In this document: positions 1 through 9,894 of the stretch, one piece after another | How positions within the stretch are numbered: the first letter of the stretch is position 1 | Layout: the number at the start of each line of letters is the position of its first letter | Source of the DNA: Pelargonium nanum | Taxonomy: Eukaryota; Streptophyta; Magnoliopsida; Geraniales; Geraniaceae | Reading direction: 5' to 3' | Assembly: GCA_036897485.1 (NCBI GenBank) | Contig: JAYMTF010000822.1 | Location: forward strand, 1-29,593 | DNA: 29,593 nucleotides | The notes under the pieces: generated by a model | What the model saw: only the letters and a program-made list of their open reading frames with translations | Databases searched by the model: none | Told to the model about the DNA's origin: nothing | Position numbers and translations under genes: made by a program

Positions 1-1057
1 CTCCACCAGCACAAAAGCTCTGTGATTGAGCTGTTTCTGTGACCTTGCTTAGGGTTTTCAACAAGGGTGTCTCAGAAAAAGCTCCATTTTTGAGGACACC
101 CAGATCACTCATTTTGCTCAATTGGAAAAACCTAGATGGAGAATCATTCAAATTTATGATTTTGACAATGGGTTCGATTTGATTCTGTGGTGATGGGTTC
201 ATTCCCAAATGGGTTCTGGGTTTCTTCTAATATAGAGATCTAGGATTTGAGATTGGCTCGTGTGGAGAAGACGGTTCAGTTTTAGTTTTTGGGAGAGGTA
301 TTCCCTCAAAAGCCTTTCCAATTCTTTGCTCTTTGATTTTTATTTTTAACCTCAAATTGTATTCGATTAGCTTTTGTTTGGCTGCTGAGAAAATGGAGGA
401 ATGGGTAGAAAATGCAACCATTGTTGTTTGTGTTCTAGAATTGTAAACCTCAGGACTCTTTTTGGTGATTGATTTAATACTGTACTATGCAAAATAGTCA
501 TATTAGAGGCGTTTGCATTGTTATTCTTCACTCTTAAGATTGAAAGTTCCAATCTTTGTTGGGAGCATGACAAGTCAAAGGATCTCTGAAATGTATTTGT
601 TGGATGTACAGGTGTTGTTATTTGGATAGTTGTAATCTATAATTAAGTGGGTTGGGTTGGCATGATAAATATAATCTTATATTTATATGTTCTCTACCTC
701 TAATCGTGCTTCCAACTTCATCTATGTTTTGTAGTAGATGAGTCTGCATTTGATCTTTTGATGTGTTCTCTGTTTTAATTTGCCTTATTATAAGGCAGAA
801 GAAAAAAGTTAAATATTTTGCTTAAAATTTTTGGAGGTGAATTTTGTTTGGAACTTAATAGATATCAGTTCTATATCTATAATATTAGTTTCAATTTTTA
901 TATGAATGTTAATGCATAGGAGGTGCATATTAGCAAACAAGAACAGATCATTTCATTTTAGGAATGCGATTATGTGAAATTTCCTTACTTAGAACATAAT
1001 ATTGCACAAATTCAAGTGTTTTGTTTTCCATTTGCAGACGTTTTTGCAGTTGCCAAA
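1..1057 (+). other. 5' leader and upstream region of the receptor-like kinase gene, with a probable leader intron
   Basis: No coding exon is seen here. A pyrimidine stretch ending in TTTGCAG (AG at 1036-1037) lies 20 bases before the start codon at 1058 and looks like the acceptor of an intron in the 5' untranslated region. A second TTTTTGCAG ends at 1049, so two acceptors 12 bases apart are possible. The matching donor could not be fixed; GT sites around 297 and 404 are candidates. Leader introns are common in this kinase family (family knowledge). The open frame running upstream of 1058 has no ATG and crosses both acceptors, so it is not used as a start. Confidence 0.5.
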
Positions 1058-3962
1058 ATGGCATCAAGTCTTACCGCAGGATTGTCCAAGAAAGTTCTTG
1101 GTCTTGAGGTTTGGGAATTAATTGCGATCCTTGTCTGCTTGTTTATTGTCATTATTCTTGTGGTGCTCTCCTTATGCCTTTCTAAAAGAAAGAAATCCAG
1201 AAGAGCTCATACCATGCTTCCCCTTAGCCAAATCCCAACAGATTCGAAGGAAATTAAAGAGATCAGGGTGGACCAAGCTTCTGCAAATAACTTTGCATCT
1301 CATGATGGTGTCCTCAATCTCAACGATAAGTTCAGTGACAGAGAACCGGAGAAGGTTTTGATCCACATGAAAAATGGAGATAATAGCAGTCAGTCAGACT
1401 CATTTACTCAGGTAGATAAAGAGTGTGTTGGATCTCAATCAGTGGAAGAGGGAGGTAGTGGGAAAGCTTCAGTGTACCGGGCTTCTTCGCATCCTATTAC
1501 TGCCCCTTCACCTCTATCTGGTCTGCCTGAGTTTTCTCATCTTGGTTGGGGTCACTGGTTTACATTAAGAGATCTAGAACTCGCAACAAGCCGGTTTTCA
1601 AAAGAAAATGTTATTGGTGAGGGTGGATATGGGGTTGTTTATCGAGGTCGTCTTATCAATGGCACTTCAGTGGCTGTTAAGAAGCTCCTCAACAATCTGT
1701 AAGTTGATTATGTCATTTAATGATTTATTCCGTTCAGTACGCCCTATACAACTTTTAAGCATATATTTATCTTTAAACATTTTTCTTTGTAGAGGACAAG
1801 CAGAAAAGGAGTTCAGAGTTGAGGTTGAGGCTATTGGTCATGTGCGACATAAAAATTTAGTCCGGCTACTAGGGTACTGCATTGAAGGAACCCACAGGTA
1901 CTATATACTGTCTCATTGTGTGGTCCTTGGAGGACATGAGTGTATTGGCCTCTAATTAGGCTTTTTTGCAATATAGTGACTGACTATGAATAGCATCTCA
2001 TGAAGTTACTTCTTTGTAAAAGAGTGACTTTCCTGGACGGAATCTATGGGTGATCAAGAAGGCCTAGACACGTGATCTCCATTGAGCTTCTTAAAGAAGT
2101 TGGCTTAAGATCCGCCCAAGTGGTAGAGTCTACATTTTAAGTCGTAATTTGTGGCTGTAGGGTTCTACATTCGCTCGGCCCCTCTTGAAAAAAGGAAAAA
2201 AATTATATAAAGTTACTCATATTGTAGCTAGTCACTACTCGGGAGTACAATATAGTACAGTTAATATATTTACTCGGTAGTACTATTTTATTACACTGAT
2301 ATCTCTATGGTCTTATACCGTTCTAAGAGTGACAGCTTGTTTGCACTATGATGAATTATCCTGTTTTACTGTGCATTGAATGTGTTTGCATGCATTATCG
2401 CCATTTAAATTTCTGATATGGTATATGTTTTTATTAATCGTAATTTATTGTGAACTGATTGTGTTAGGGACTTAATGCAATACAATATCTGAGGCATGTT
2501 TATTCAACTCTCAATTTCCCTTTTTTATGCAGGTTGTTGATATATGAGTATGTCAGCAATGGCAATTTAGAGCAATGGCTCCATGGAGCTATGCGACAGC
2601 ACGGATATCTTACGTGGGAAGCTCGGATGAAGGTTCTCCTTGGCACCTCTAAGGCGTAAGTTTACCCACATCATGATTTGGACGGCTTGCAATTGTCTTC
2701 TGTTCCTTCTTATTGTGACAAATGTTTGGGTATTGCAGCTTAGCTTATTTGCACGAGGCAATTGAACCAAAAGTGGTCCATCGAGACATCAAGTCCAGCA
2801 ATATATTAATTGATGAAGAGTTCAACGCTAAAATATCTGATTTTGGTCTAGCGAAATTGCTGGGAGCCGGAAAAAGTCACATTACTACGAGAGTCATGGG
2901 TACCTTTGGGTTAGTAGTTTTCCCGGCGGCAAATTTTGTTATACCATCACTTATCACCCCCGTCCTGTTCTTGCTTTTGTTTCATGAATTAATTATACAG
3001 TAGAACTATTAGTTTATATTGGTGATGAATAATCACGCTTTCTTGCACTCCTTCCGTGATGTTTTCAGATACGTAGCTCCAGAATATGCCAATTCTGGCC
3101 TTCTAAATGAGAAAAGTGATGTCTATAGTTTTGGGGTCGTGATTTTGGAAGCAATTACCGGAAGAGATCCAGTAAATTATGGTCGTCCAGCAGAAGAGGT
3201 ATGCAGTATTTTCTTTTTTCTGCTGAAGTTTAACTCTTTGTGCATGTATTTGTGGAGAAGCAGTTAGTGGTAGGTGTTTTCTTTTTTCATTCAAATCCCT
3301 CTCTCGCCCCGCAATCATATTAGGTTTTATCAGTTATGTTTTTAAATTTTTTGCGTGTAATCTCAGTGCTAAGGACTGAATCGGGACCTATTTGTGAATA
3401 GTTGTTTTGACATGATCCTGTTTGTGAGATTCTTGCAGGTGAATTTGGTTGAATGGCTAAAGACGATGGTTGCAAACAGACGCACTGAAGAGGTGGTGGA
3501 TCCAAACATTGAGACTAAGCCATCAACAAGTGCCCTCAAACGAGCCCTTTTGACTGCATTGCGGTGCGTTGATCCAGATTCCGAGAAACGACCAAAGATG
3601 AGTCAAGTTGCACGTATGCTTGAATCAGAGGAATACCCGATACCTCGAGAGGTTTGATTCCTAACTCTCTTAAGTCTCAAACAGCACAACTTTGTCTGGA
3701 ATCGGTACTGAAATTAAATATGAAACTCAGTTCTTATTGTGCAGTATCATATGCATAATTCAAACCAATCTGCCAGAAGCATCAATCTAGCTAGAATATA
3801 TGCAACTTTTTTTTTGTACGGACACTTGAATGATCTTTCTTGTTGTTTGTATATATTCAGGATCGAAGGCGACGGAGGAGCCATGCTGGGATCACGGAGG
3901 CTGAATCTCCGAAGGAAAGCTACGACACGGATAAGAGTGACAATCAAGATTCTAAGTCATGA
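1058..3962 (+). CDS. Receptor-like protein kinase, RLCK-V type, 494 aa
   Basis: Seven coding exons join in frame: 1058-1698, 1793-1897, 2533-2655, 2739-2909, 3069-3198, 3439-3651 and 3861-3962. The N-terminal outside part is only about 20 residues, followed by one membrane helix (about 21-41) and a basic stop-transfer stretch (KRKKSRR). A Ser-rich linker leads to a Ser/Thr kinase domain from about residue 180. All core motifs are present: Gly loop GEGGYG 187-192, catalytic Lys208 in AVKK, HRD 304-306 (RD type), DFG 324-326 and APEY 350-353. The C-terminus is Arg-rich then acidic. Length and layout match the Arabidopsis At2g42960/At3g59110/At5g18500 group. It should phosphorylate Ser/Thr targets at a membrane; substrates are unknown. 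Nothing looks broken. The start is the first ATG after the leader acceptor, and its protein end (MASSL...LSKK) matches the family. Confidence 0.93.
2011..2209 (+). mobile_element. tRNA-like SINE remnant in kinase intron 2
   Basis: The intron holds a tRNA-like promoter pair. A box-A-like run at 2111-2127 (CCCAAGTGGTAGAG, resembling the D arm of tRNA) is followed at 2161-2172 by a box-B-like GGTTCTACATTC. An A-rich tail follows (about 2188-2209). The 8-base word AAGTTACT flanks the block at 2003-2010 and 2210-2217 and could be a target-site duplication. Box A lies about 100 bases inside the left repeat, further than usual for a tRNA SINE, so the true 5' end may be nearer 2100 and the repeat could be chance. 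Confidence 0.4.
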
Positions 3963-5114
3963 GGCGAGGCCATTTACATAAACCGAGACATTCTTTCGAC
4001 CTTTCGAATCCTTGGGTCTGTCCTGCATGCCTTTGTTGAGATCAAGGTCCCAGAGTAGAGAAGAATTGTAGAGCCATAGTATTTTATTTTTCGTATTCTG
4101 GTTTTTGAATTCTACATGTAAATTTTGGTGAAGAAATTAGTCTCTGCAAGAAAGCAGCATTGTTGAGAGATGAATCTGCCATTGCCACTACCATTGGTGG
4201 TCTCTGTGTAGGTGGGTCATGAACTCATGGGTGTGTATAGGTGTCTGGTATTTTTTCTTTTCTTTTCTTTTCTTTTTCTTCATTGATAGGTCTTTGTATG
4301 AACTGTGAAGATGAAGCTCTGAACTAGAAAGAAGATAATTTTGTGATTGGGATTTCAAGAAATTGAATTGAAACATAATGTCTGAGTCCATGCTAGAGTG
4401 CATGAATATTTTTTGTTTTATTTTATGATTCCTTTATATTACAGGAGCTCAAAGGAGTGAACATTATGCTGAATTATCTAGCCTTTAGGGTTGTAGGGTT
4501 GGTTGGGTCAAGTTTCGGCTTTTAGTAATAAATGCATTGTTTGCGGGTATACTGACCCGGAAATTTTATAATGCATTCAACCCGACACCGACCCATTTTC
4601 GACTTGATAAATTCATATCCGAACCGGTCAAAATCGAGTTGAGTTTCGGGGACCCAGCGGATTGGGTCTATTTTGTCAGCTCTAGACTATACATATTTTT
4701 CTTGTTCTCTTCGTAGAGTTAATTTTTATCTATACCTTTATGTAGACATGACTTGATAAACATGTGAACATCTTTGGCCAAATCCATTTAGACTCGAGCT
4801 CAATTTGAGCCATAGCTAGCAAGAAGTTGAAATATAACAATATTTTTCGAATAGTCATAAATTTCTCCCCATAAGTGCGTTCGGTCAGGATCAAACTCGA
4901 GAGCTATTCTTACGATCTCAAATTACAACACGAGGTTTTTCATTATCTCCTACTTCTATAATGTACATGTGCGTACAAAAAGATGCAGGACGCAGAAGTG
5001 AAAGAGAAGAAAAGAGCAAGGGCAAAAACGTCATTTAAAAATAGCCGCTACTGAAACCACTGAACTCTGATTCGTAGCGGTCACTCATCGTTCGACCATC
5101 ACAGAGAAACGAGC
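3963..5114. other. Intergenic: kinase 3' UTR, repeats, PPR promoter
   Basis: The first few hundred bases after the kinase stop are probably its 3' UTR. A (TTTTC)n pyrimidine tract lies at about 4251-4280. A possible hAT-like element occupies about 4486-4684 (listed separately). The last 100-150 bases before 5115 should hold the PPR promoter: an ACGT core (AACGTCAT) at about 5027-5034, an A/T-rich TATA-like stretch at about 5034-5042, and an inverted 7-mer (CCGCTAC 5045-5051 and GTAGCGG 5074-5080). No further gene is seen. Confidence 0.6.
4486..4684. mobile_element. Possible non-autonomous hAT-like MITE
   Basis: The block is rich in GGGT and ACCC words in both orientations (GGGTTGGTTGGGTC, ACCCGACACCGACCC, GACCCAGCGGATTGGGTC), a subterminal pattern common in small hAT-type elements. 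It starts near TAGGGTTG and ends CAGCTCTA, whose complement is TAGAGCTG; the two ends match at 6 of 8 bases and fit the loose hAT terminus TAGGGNTG. I could not find a convincing 8-base target duplication, so both limits and class are tentative. Confidence 0.35.
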
Positions 5115-7626
5115 ATGGCGTCAATATCGTTGTCACTCTCTTCTTCACTCCTCGGCTCTCCTCTTCCTCGTCGCGACAATTCCACAATCTTCAACTCCAA
5201 ACGCAGAGCCAACGGTCCATTTTCAGGTCTTATCCGCTGCGCATTTGCAACCCCTAGAAGAAAGTCCAATTCCTATTCTTCTTCTTCTTCTTCTTCTTCA
5301 AAGTCTTATCCTCCTTCAAAATCTCGTCCTTCTTCGAAATCTTATCCTCCTTCGAAATCTTATACTTCTTCGAAATCTTATCCTCCTTCGAAGCCATATC
5401 CTTCTTCCAAATCTGCGGTCGTCGAGAAGAAGAGGCACTGGAAGCAAGGAGAATTTCCGGGGACGTCTGGCACGCAATCGCAGCCCAGGAAGCCGCCAAT
5501 CAAAAATGTCAAGAAGAAGCTGGACCTCAGGGACAACTCCAAGGCTTGGGTCTGCACCGTCACTGAGTCTCTGGTCGACCGTATCCAGAAGAAGCAGTGG
5601 CTCGAGGCCCTTGAGGTGAGCTTCTAAAAAGTGTTTTTTTTTTTTTTTTGCTTATCACTAAATCTTAATTGTGTGTTTTGCATTTTGGTTGTGAATTGGA
5701 AATGATGGTTAAAAACTCCATCTTTTTTCTGTGGGCTATCACTATATAGTGAAACCCAATATGTTTTAGTAGAAATTGATTATGATGGTTGAGTTCTGTG
5801 ATGTTTCGGATAAAGGGTAGTGTTTCAGTTGAATGCTTTCATGTGGGTTTGTTTTTAGGAATTAATTGCTTAAGTTGAATTAGTGAAGACTGGTAACCTC
5901 TAGAGCTACTGAATGTTTAATCTGCCTTTGAAGCTAAATTAAGAAGTGGATTCTCATTGAAAATGCATCCGAAAAAGAAACATTTTAATGATATTACTAC
6001 TGATAGTATTATACTAATGCCATTAAGGCGAGCTTCTCTCTGTTAAAGAAAAAACCTTTATTTTTTGGCGGGTTATTGCTTATCACTAAATCCCAATTGT
6101 GTGTTTTGCATTTTGGTAGTGAATTGAAAATGATGGTTAAAAATTCCATCTTTTTGTGTGGGCTGTTGCTATATAGTGAAACCCAATTTGTTTGAGTAAA
6201 AATTGATTATGACGGTTGAGTTCTGTGATGTTTTGGATAAAGGGTAGTGTTGTAATCACCTAAATGATTGATTTGAATGCTTTCATGTGGGTTTTGTTTC
6301 AGTAATTAATTGCTTAAGTTGAATTAGTAAAGACTGGTGACCTCTAGAGCTACTGAAGGTTTAATCTGCCTCTGAAGCTCAAATAAGAAGTGGATTCTCA
6401 TTAAAAGAACCATTTTAATGATATTACTACTGATACTATTATACTAATGCCTAGAAGCAATTAGGATGACAGTAGTTTGTTTGGATGTTTAGGTGTTTGA
6501 AATGCTCAGAGAGCAGCCCTTTTATCAACCAAAAGAAGGGACATACATGAAACTCCTTGTTCTGCTTGGCAGATGTGGCCAACCCCAACGTGCCCATCGC
6601 CTTTTTGACACGATGGTTGAAGAAGGATGTGAACCTACTGCTGCACTTTACACTGCCTTACTTGGGGCTTATTGTCGGAGCAATCTCATTGACGATGCAT
6701 TCTCGATTCTTAACCAAATGAAGAGCCTCCCTCGGTGCCAGCCTGATGTCTACTCATACAGTATCTTGATTAAAGCATGTATTGATGCTTCTCATTTCGA
6801 TTTGGTTGCTTCCCTGTATGAAGAAATGGATGTAAGGTCAATTACTCCAAACACAGTCACCCAAAACATAGTGTTAAGCGGATATGGGAGGGCAGAGAAA
6901 TATGACCAGATGGAGAAGGTGTTATCAGGGATGTTGGAGAGCAGGTCATCCAAACCTGATGTTTGGACAATGAACACTATCCTCAGTGTGTTTGGTAACA
7001 AAGGTCATATTGAGATGATGGAGAAATGGTACGAGAAGTTTCGTAATTTTGGAATTGAACCAGAAACACGTACTTTCAATATCTTGATCGGTGCATATGG
7101 AAAGAAACGAATGTATGATAAAATGTCATCTGTGATGGAGTACATGCGTAAACTTGAATTTCCATGGACAACATCAACTTACAATAATGTGATTGAGGCT
7201 TTTGCCGATGTTGGGGATGCAAAACAGATGGAGTACACATTTGACCAGATGCGTGAGGAGCGTATGAAAGCAGACACAAAGACATTCTGTTGCCTTATTA
7301 GGGGATATGCAAATGCAGGGCTCTTCCACAAGGTGATTAGCAGTGTTCAGTTAGCTGGGAAGTTTGAGATACCCGAGAATACCTCATTTTTTAATGCAGT
7401 TATATCTGCATGTGCAAAGGCTGATGATTTGTTGGAGATGGAGAGAGTTTACCAACGAATGAAAGATAAGCAGTGTCCACCAGACTCCACAACCTACTCT
7501 ATCATGGTGGAGGCATATAGAAAAGAAGGCATGAATGACAAGATCTACTATTTGGAGCAGGATAAGGAGATGATTGCTGATGGTCCTAAAAATGACGAAC
7601 CAATTGGAATGAAGTTAGTTGATTGA
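5115..7626 (+). CDS. EMB2750: Plastid P-class PPR protein, EMB2750/PPR2-like, 544 aa
   Basis: Two exons, 5115-5615 and 6493-7626, join in phase 0 (LEALE then VFEML). The N-terminus (MASISLSLSSSLLG) is Ser-rich and poor in acidic residues, as in a chloroplast transit peptide. Residues 62-100 are a Ser/Tyr/Pro tandem repeat. About nine complete P-type PPR motifs and a partial tenth follow (GTYMKLL, LYTALL, YSYSILI, TQNIVL, WTMNTIL, TFNILIG, TYNNVIE, TFCCLI, FFNAVIS, TYSIMVE). No E, DYW or other C-terminal domain is present, so RNA binding rather than C-to-U editing is expected. The protein strongly resembles Arabidopsis At3g06430, an embryo-essential PPR protein reported to bind plastid 23S rRNA. 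It is longer than that protein, as I recall its length, mostly through the N-terminal repeat. ATG is in good context (GAGCATGGC). Confidence 0.93.
5272..5414 (+). repeat. Ser run and 18-bp minisatellite inside the PPR coding region
   Basis: A TCT triplet run (5272-5297) encodes poly-Ser. It is followed by six 18-bp units starting at 5298, 5316, 5334, 5352, 5370 and 5388, then a half unit to 5414. Each unit encodes a variant of SKSYPP or SKSYPS. Units differ at a few bases each, so the array is not brand new. It lies after the likely transit-peptide cleavage zone and before the conserved region, and is expected to be disordered. Confidence 0.9.
5614..6451 (+). repeat. Tandem duplication inside the PPR intron, including its donor site
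   Basis: Copy 1 runs from about 5614 to 6021 and copy 2 from about 6026 to 6451. They align almost throughout: GCTTATCACTAAATC at 5650 and 6078, TCCATCTTTTT, ATATAGTGAAACCCAAT, GATAAAGGGTAGTG, ACCTCTAGAGCTACTGAA, and ending TATTATACTAATGCC at 6021 and 6451. The repeat unit begins at the exon edge: AGGTGAGCTTCT at 5614 is the real donor and AGGCGAGCTTCT at 6026 is its copy, with GT changed to GC. Small indels separate the copies. Confidence 0.9.
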
Positions 7627-9526
7627 GAACACAGAGAAAAGCTGCTTATCTGTTAAATGCCTGCTTCTGCAACTGATTATTATTCTCCTTTTTGGGTGAC
7701 AATGTGGTCTATTGGTGAAAGTATCGATTTATGATTTTCGGCATTTAAAGCTTTGGCTTTGAAGGATTGCTGCATATGTTCGTTGCCACAATCCTGCCCG
7801 CGTATCTCGTGTAAAGTTCTGTAACATTCCACAAGTCATCTCTGAAATTTAAAGGACAACATTCTGATACAATAGTTGGTTGTACATAGTTGATGTACTT
7901 ATAGAGGTGCTTATCATTCAAGTTTTGAATTTTGTAGGTTATGGTAACATGTTAGTTTTATTATTATCTTTCTTTATCTTACAATGTATGGTGATTCCAA
8001 TATGGTTTATTGTTTACTTGGTGGCAGTTGCTGAAATCTTTATGGGTCTTTCTGTTTAGAAGGAAACTTATCCAAGAATCTCTAAAATGCCACTCCAGTT
8101 TTTTTCTACTTCTGTTTGTTGAACTTGAAGCCATATAATGTCTGGTCATTTAGAATGTGTTTGGCTGACAACTTTATAGTTTATATGGAGAAGTTGAAGC
8201 CCCTTGGAGCCTTTGGATCCCCAAAATAGAAGCTACAAATTGAATTTCTTTTTTACTCTGGGCAATTGTGTAAAGCTGTTGTGGGCATTTTAACCTTAAA
8301 TATATGCTTCTCAGCATTAAGGTCTCCATCTCTCTCTCTCACTTCATTTTTTTCTTCTTGTGAAATTCACTTTTGTGAACTACTTTAAGAAATGTCTTGT
8401 GATATTTTATCTGGTGCTATATAGGTCCTTGGCAATCCTTCCTCATCTGTGGGTCTCTCGGGCAAACCATGAGAACCACAAACTCGGGGAGATCTTAATC
8501 TGGTTTCGCTAACTGCTTATAGCTCTGTTTTGAGTCAAATGCCAATCTTTGCTGCTCTGTGGTATGGTAATGTGTCTTTGTACATGATAGTATGCCACTT
8601 CCTAGCTTGTGAAATCCTAATGCATTGTAATATTCACTTTTGTTCTTATGCTATGATCATATGGCATATTATTTGTATCTTATTTGGCCTTAAATAATAA
8701 GTGTCTTTAGAAATGCCAGGAGATAGTTGCACATGCAGCTGCTGACCAACTTTTATACCATCAAGCATGACTTTTTTTCTCGGAATCAGTCAGGTCCATT
8801 GGGTGGTCAGTTTAGGAACTACCTATCAATCTACCATTTTGTTTTACGATCCGACTCAATTCATTTTGATTGCAGAAACTCACCTCCCTTCAGTTTCATG
8901 TTGGCCTATCAGTTTGTTATATAATAGAAACCGAAAATAAGAAGCTAGAAAAAGGGAATAAAAATGATTTCGATGAATTCACACCCAGATTCCTTTCAGA
9001 TTTAGGCATTGGGTATATTATAACTCTTGGCTAATTAGGACTTGATTATTAGTTTGTGGGATTATCTGGTATCTTTAGTTACAAGTTTCTGAAGTAAATT
9101 AATATAATACGAAAGATGGCAATTCCATTACCATATATAACCAGCTTTTGGAAAGTCAATGCCTTGCCTGATTATAAAATTTAATTCCCTTAAACAATAC
9201 TAGTTGGCCATAATCTAATACTTCTGTCTGTTTTTGAGTTGGACCAATCACCTCATCCTTGGGATATTTTTTTTATATTTTTTTCTGCTTCTTAATTACT
9301 TGAATTTTTCTTTATTTGAATGATATTGCACTTCAAACTAAAAGCTCTACAAGTTTGGTTAATGGCTATTATTAGGAAGGCGGGTAAACTATATAGAAAA
9401 AACTTAGAAAACACCTATTATTAGCTACAAAGTATGAACCATGGTCCAGGCTGAGGCAGTCACTCTTATGTAAAGTAGTTTGTATCCTTTCTTTTATTAA
9501 TACATGTATGTGTACAAGAACAAGAC

Positions 9527-9531
<5 letters not shown>

Positions 9532-9559
<28 letters not shown>
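9532..9559. repeat. (TA)n microsatellite
   Basis: About 14 uninterrupted TA units, roughly 335 bases upstream of the ABC transporter start codon. Likely length-variable. Confidence 0.9.
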
Positions 9560-9563
<4 letters not shown>

Positions 9564-9831
9564 TATGGCGTAAGATGAATGAAACATGCCAGTTTGAATT
9601 GTTTAATGTACATGTATTTTTTCTTTCTATAACTGTTTGAACATTTATCTGTGCACAAGGAAGTAGGCATGTTAATATAACAAAAAATTTATATTCTAGT
9701 TGATTCAGTTGTACCTATATGCACAGCATGATCAACGATTCATTTACTTGTCTCAACATAACTAAATGACGTATTGAATTACCTCATTCATGATAGCAAC
9801 TGGATGTCCAGTCTTTATCATTTGCATTACC

Positions 9832-9838
9832 ATATATA
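9832..9838 (+). promoter_or_regulatory. Candidate TATA box of the + strand ABCG gene
   Basis: ATATATA lies in the context CCATATATACC, 57 bases before the start codon at 9895. A transcription start about 30 bases downstream would leave a leader of roughly 30 bases. The spacing is plausible, but AT-rich plant DNA gives many such matches. Confidence 0.4.
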
Positions 9839-9894
9839 CCGCTCTCTTTTCTTCATGATCTTTACAAATTTGAAATTCTTTAGTTCATCCAATA

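Larger units (their letters stand above)
7627..9894. other. Intergenic region between PPR and ABC transporter genes
   Basis: About 2.27 kb, AT-rich. The first few hundred bases are probably the PPR 3' UTR. No conserved protein fragment, tRNA or clear transposon was recognised; the short open frame at 8727-8924 has no recognisable protein. A (TA)n microsatellite occupies 9532-9559. The last part is the promoter of the ABC transporter gene. Confidence 0.5.

Noticed and set aside
974-1057. Upstream extension of the kinase open frame
   Set aside because: It has no ATG start and spans intron acceptor sequence (TTTGCAG); the family N-terminus begins at the ATG at 1058.
2101-2180. A functional tRNA gene
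   Set aside because: Boxes A and B are only loosely matched, no acceptor stem pairs, and an A-rich tail follows; a SINE remnant fits better.
5044-5081. Inverted 7-mer (CCGCTAC and GTAGCGG) before the PPR start as a regulatory hairpin
   Set aside because: The stem is short with a loop of about 22 bases; it is too weak to claim a function.
8727-8924. A 65-residue open frame in the PPR-ABCG spacer
   Set aside because: No recognisable protein, no codon pattern, and no splice or promoter support; probably chance.
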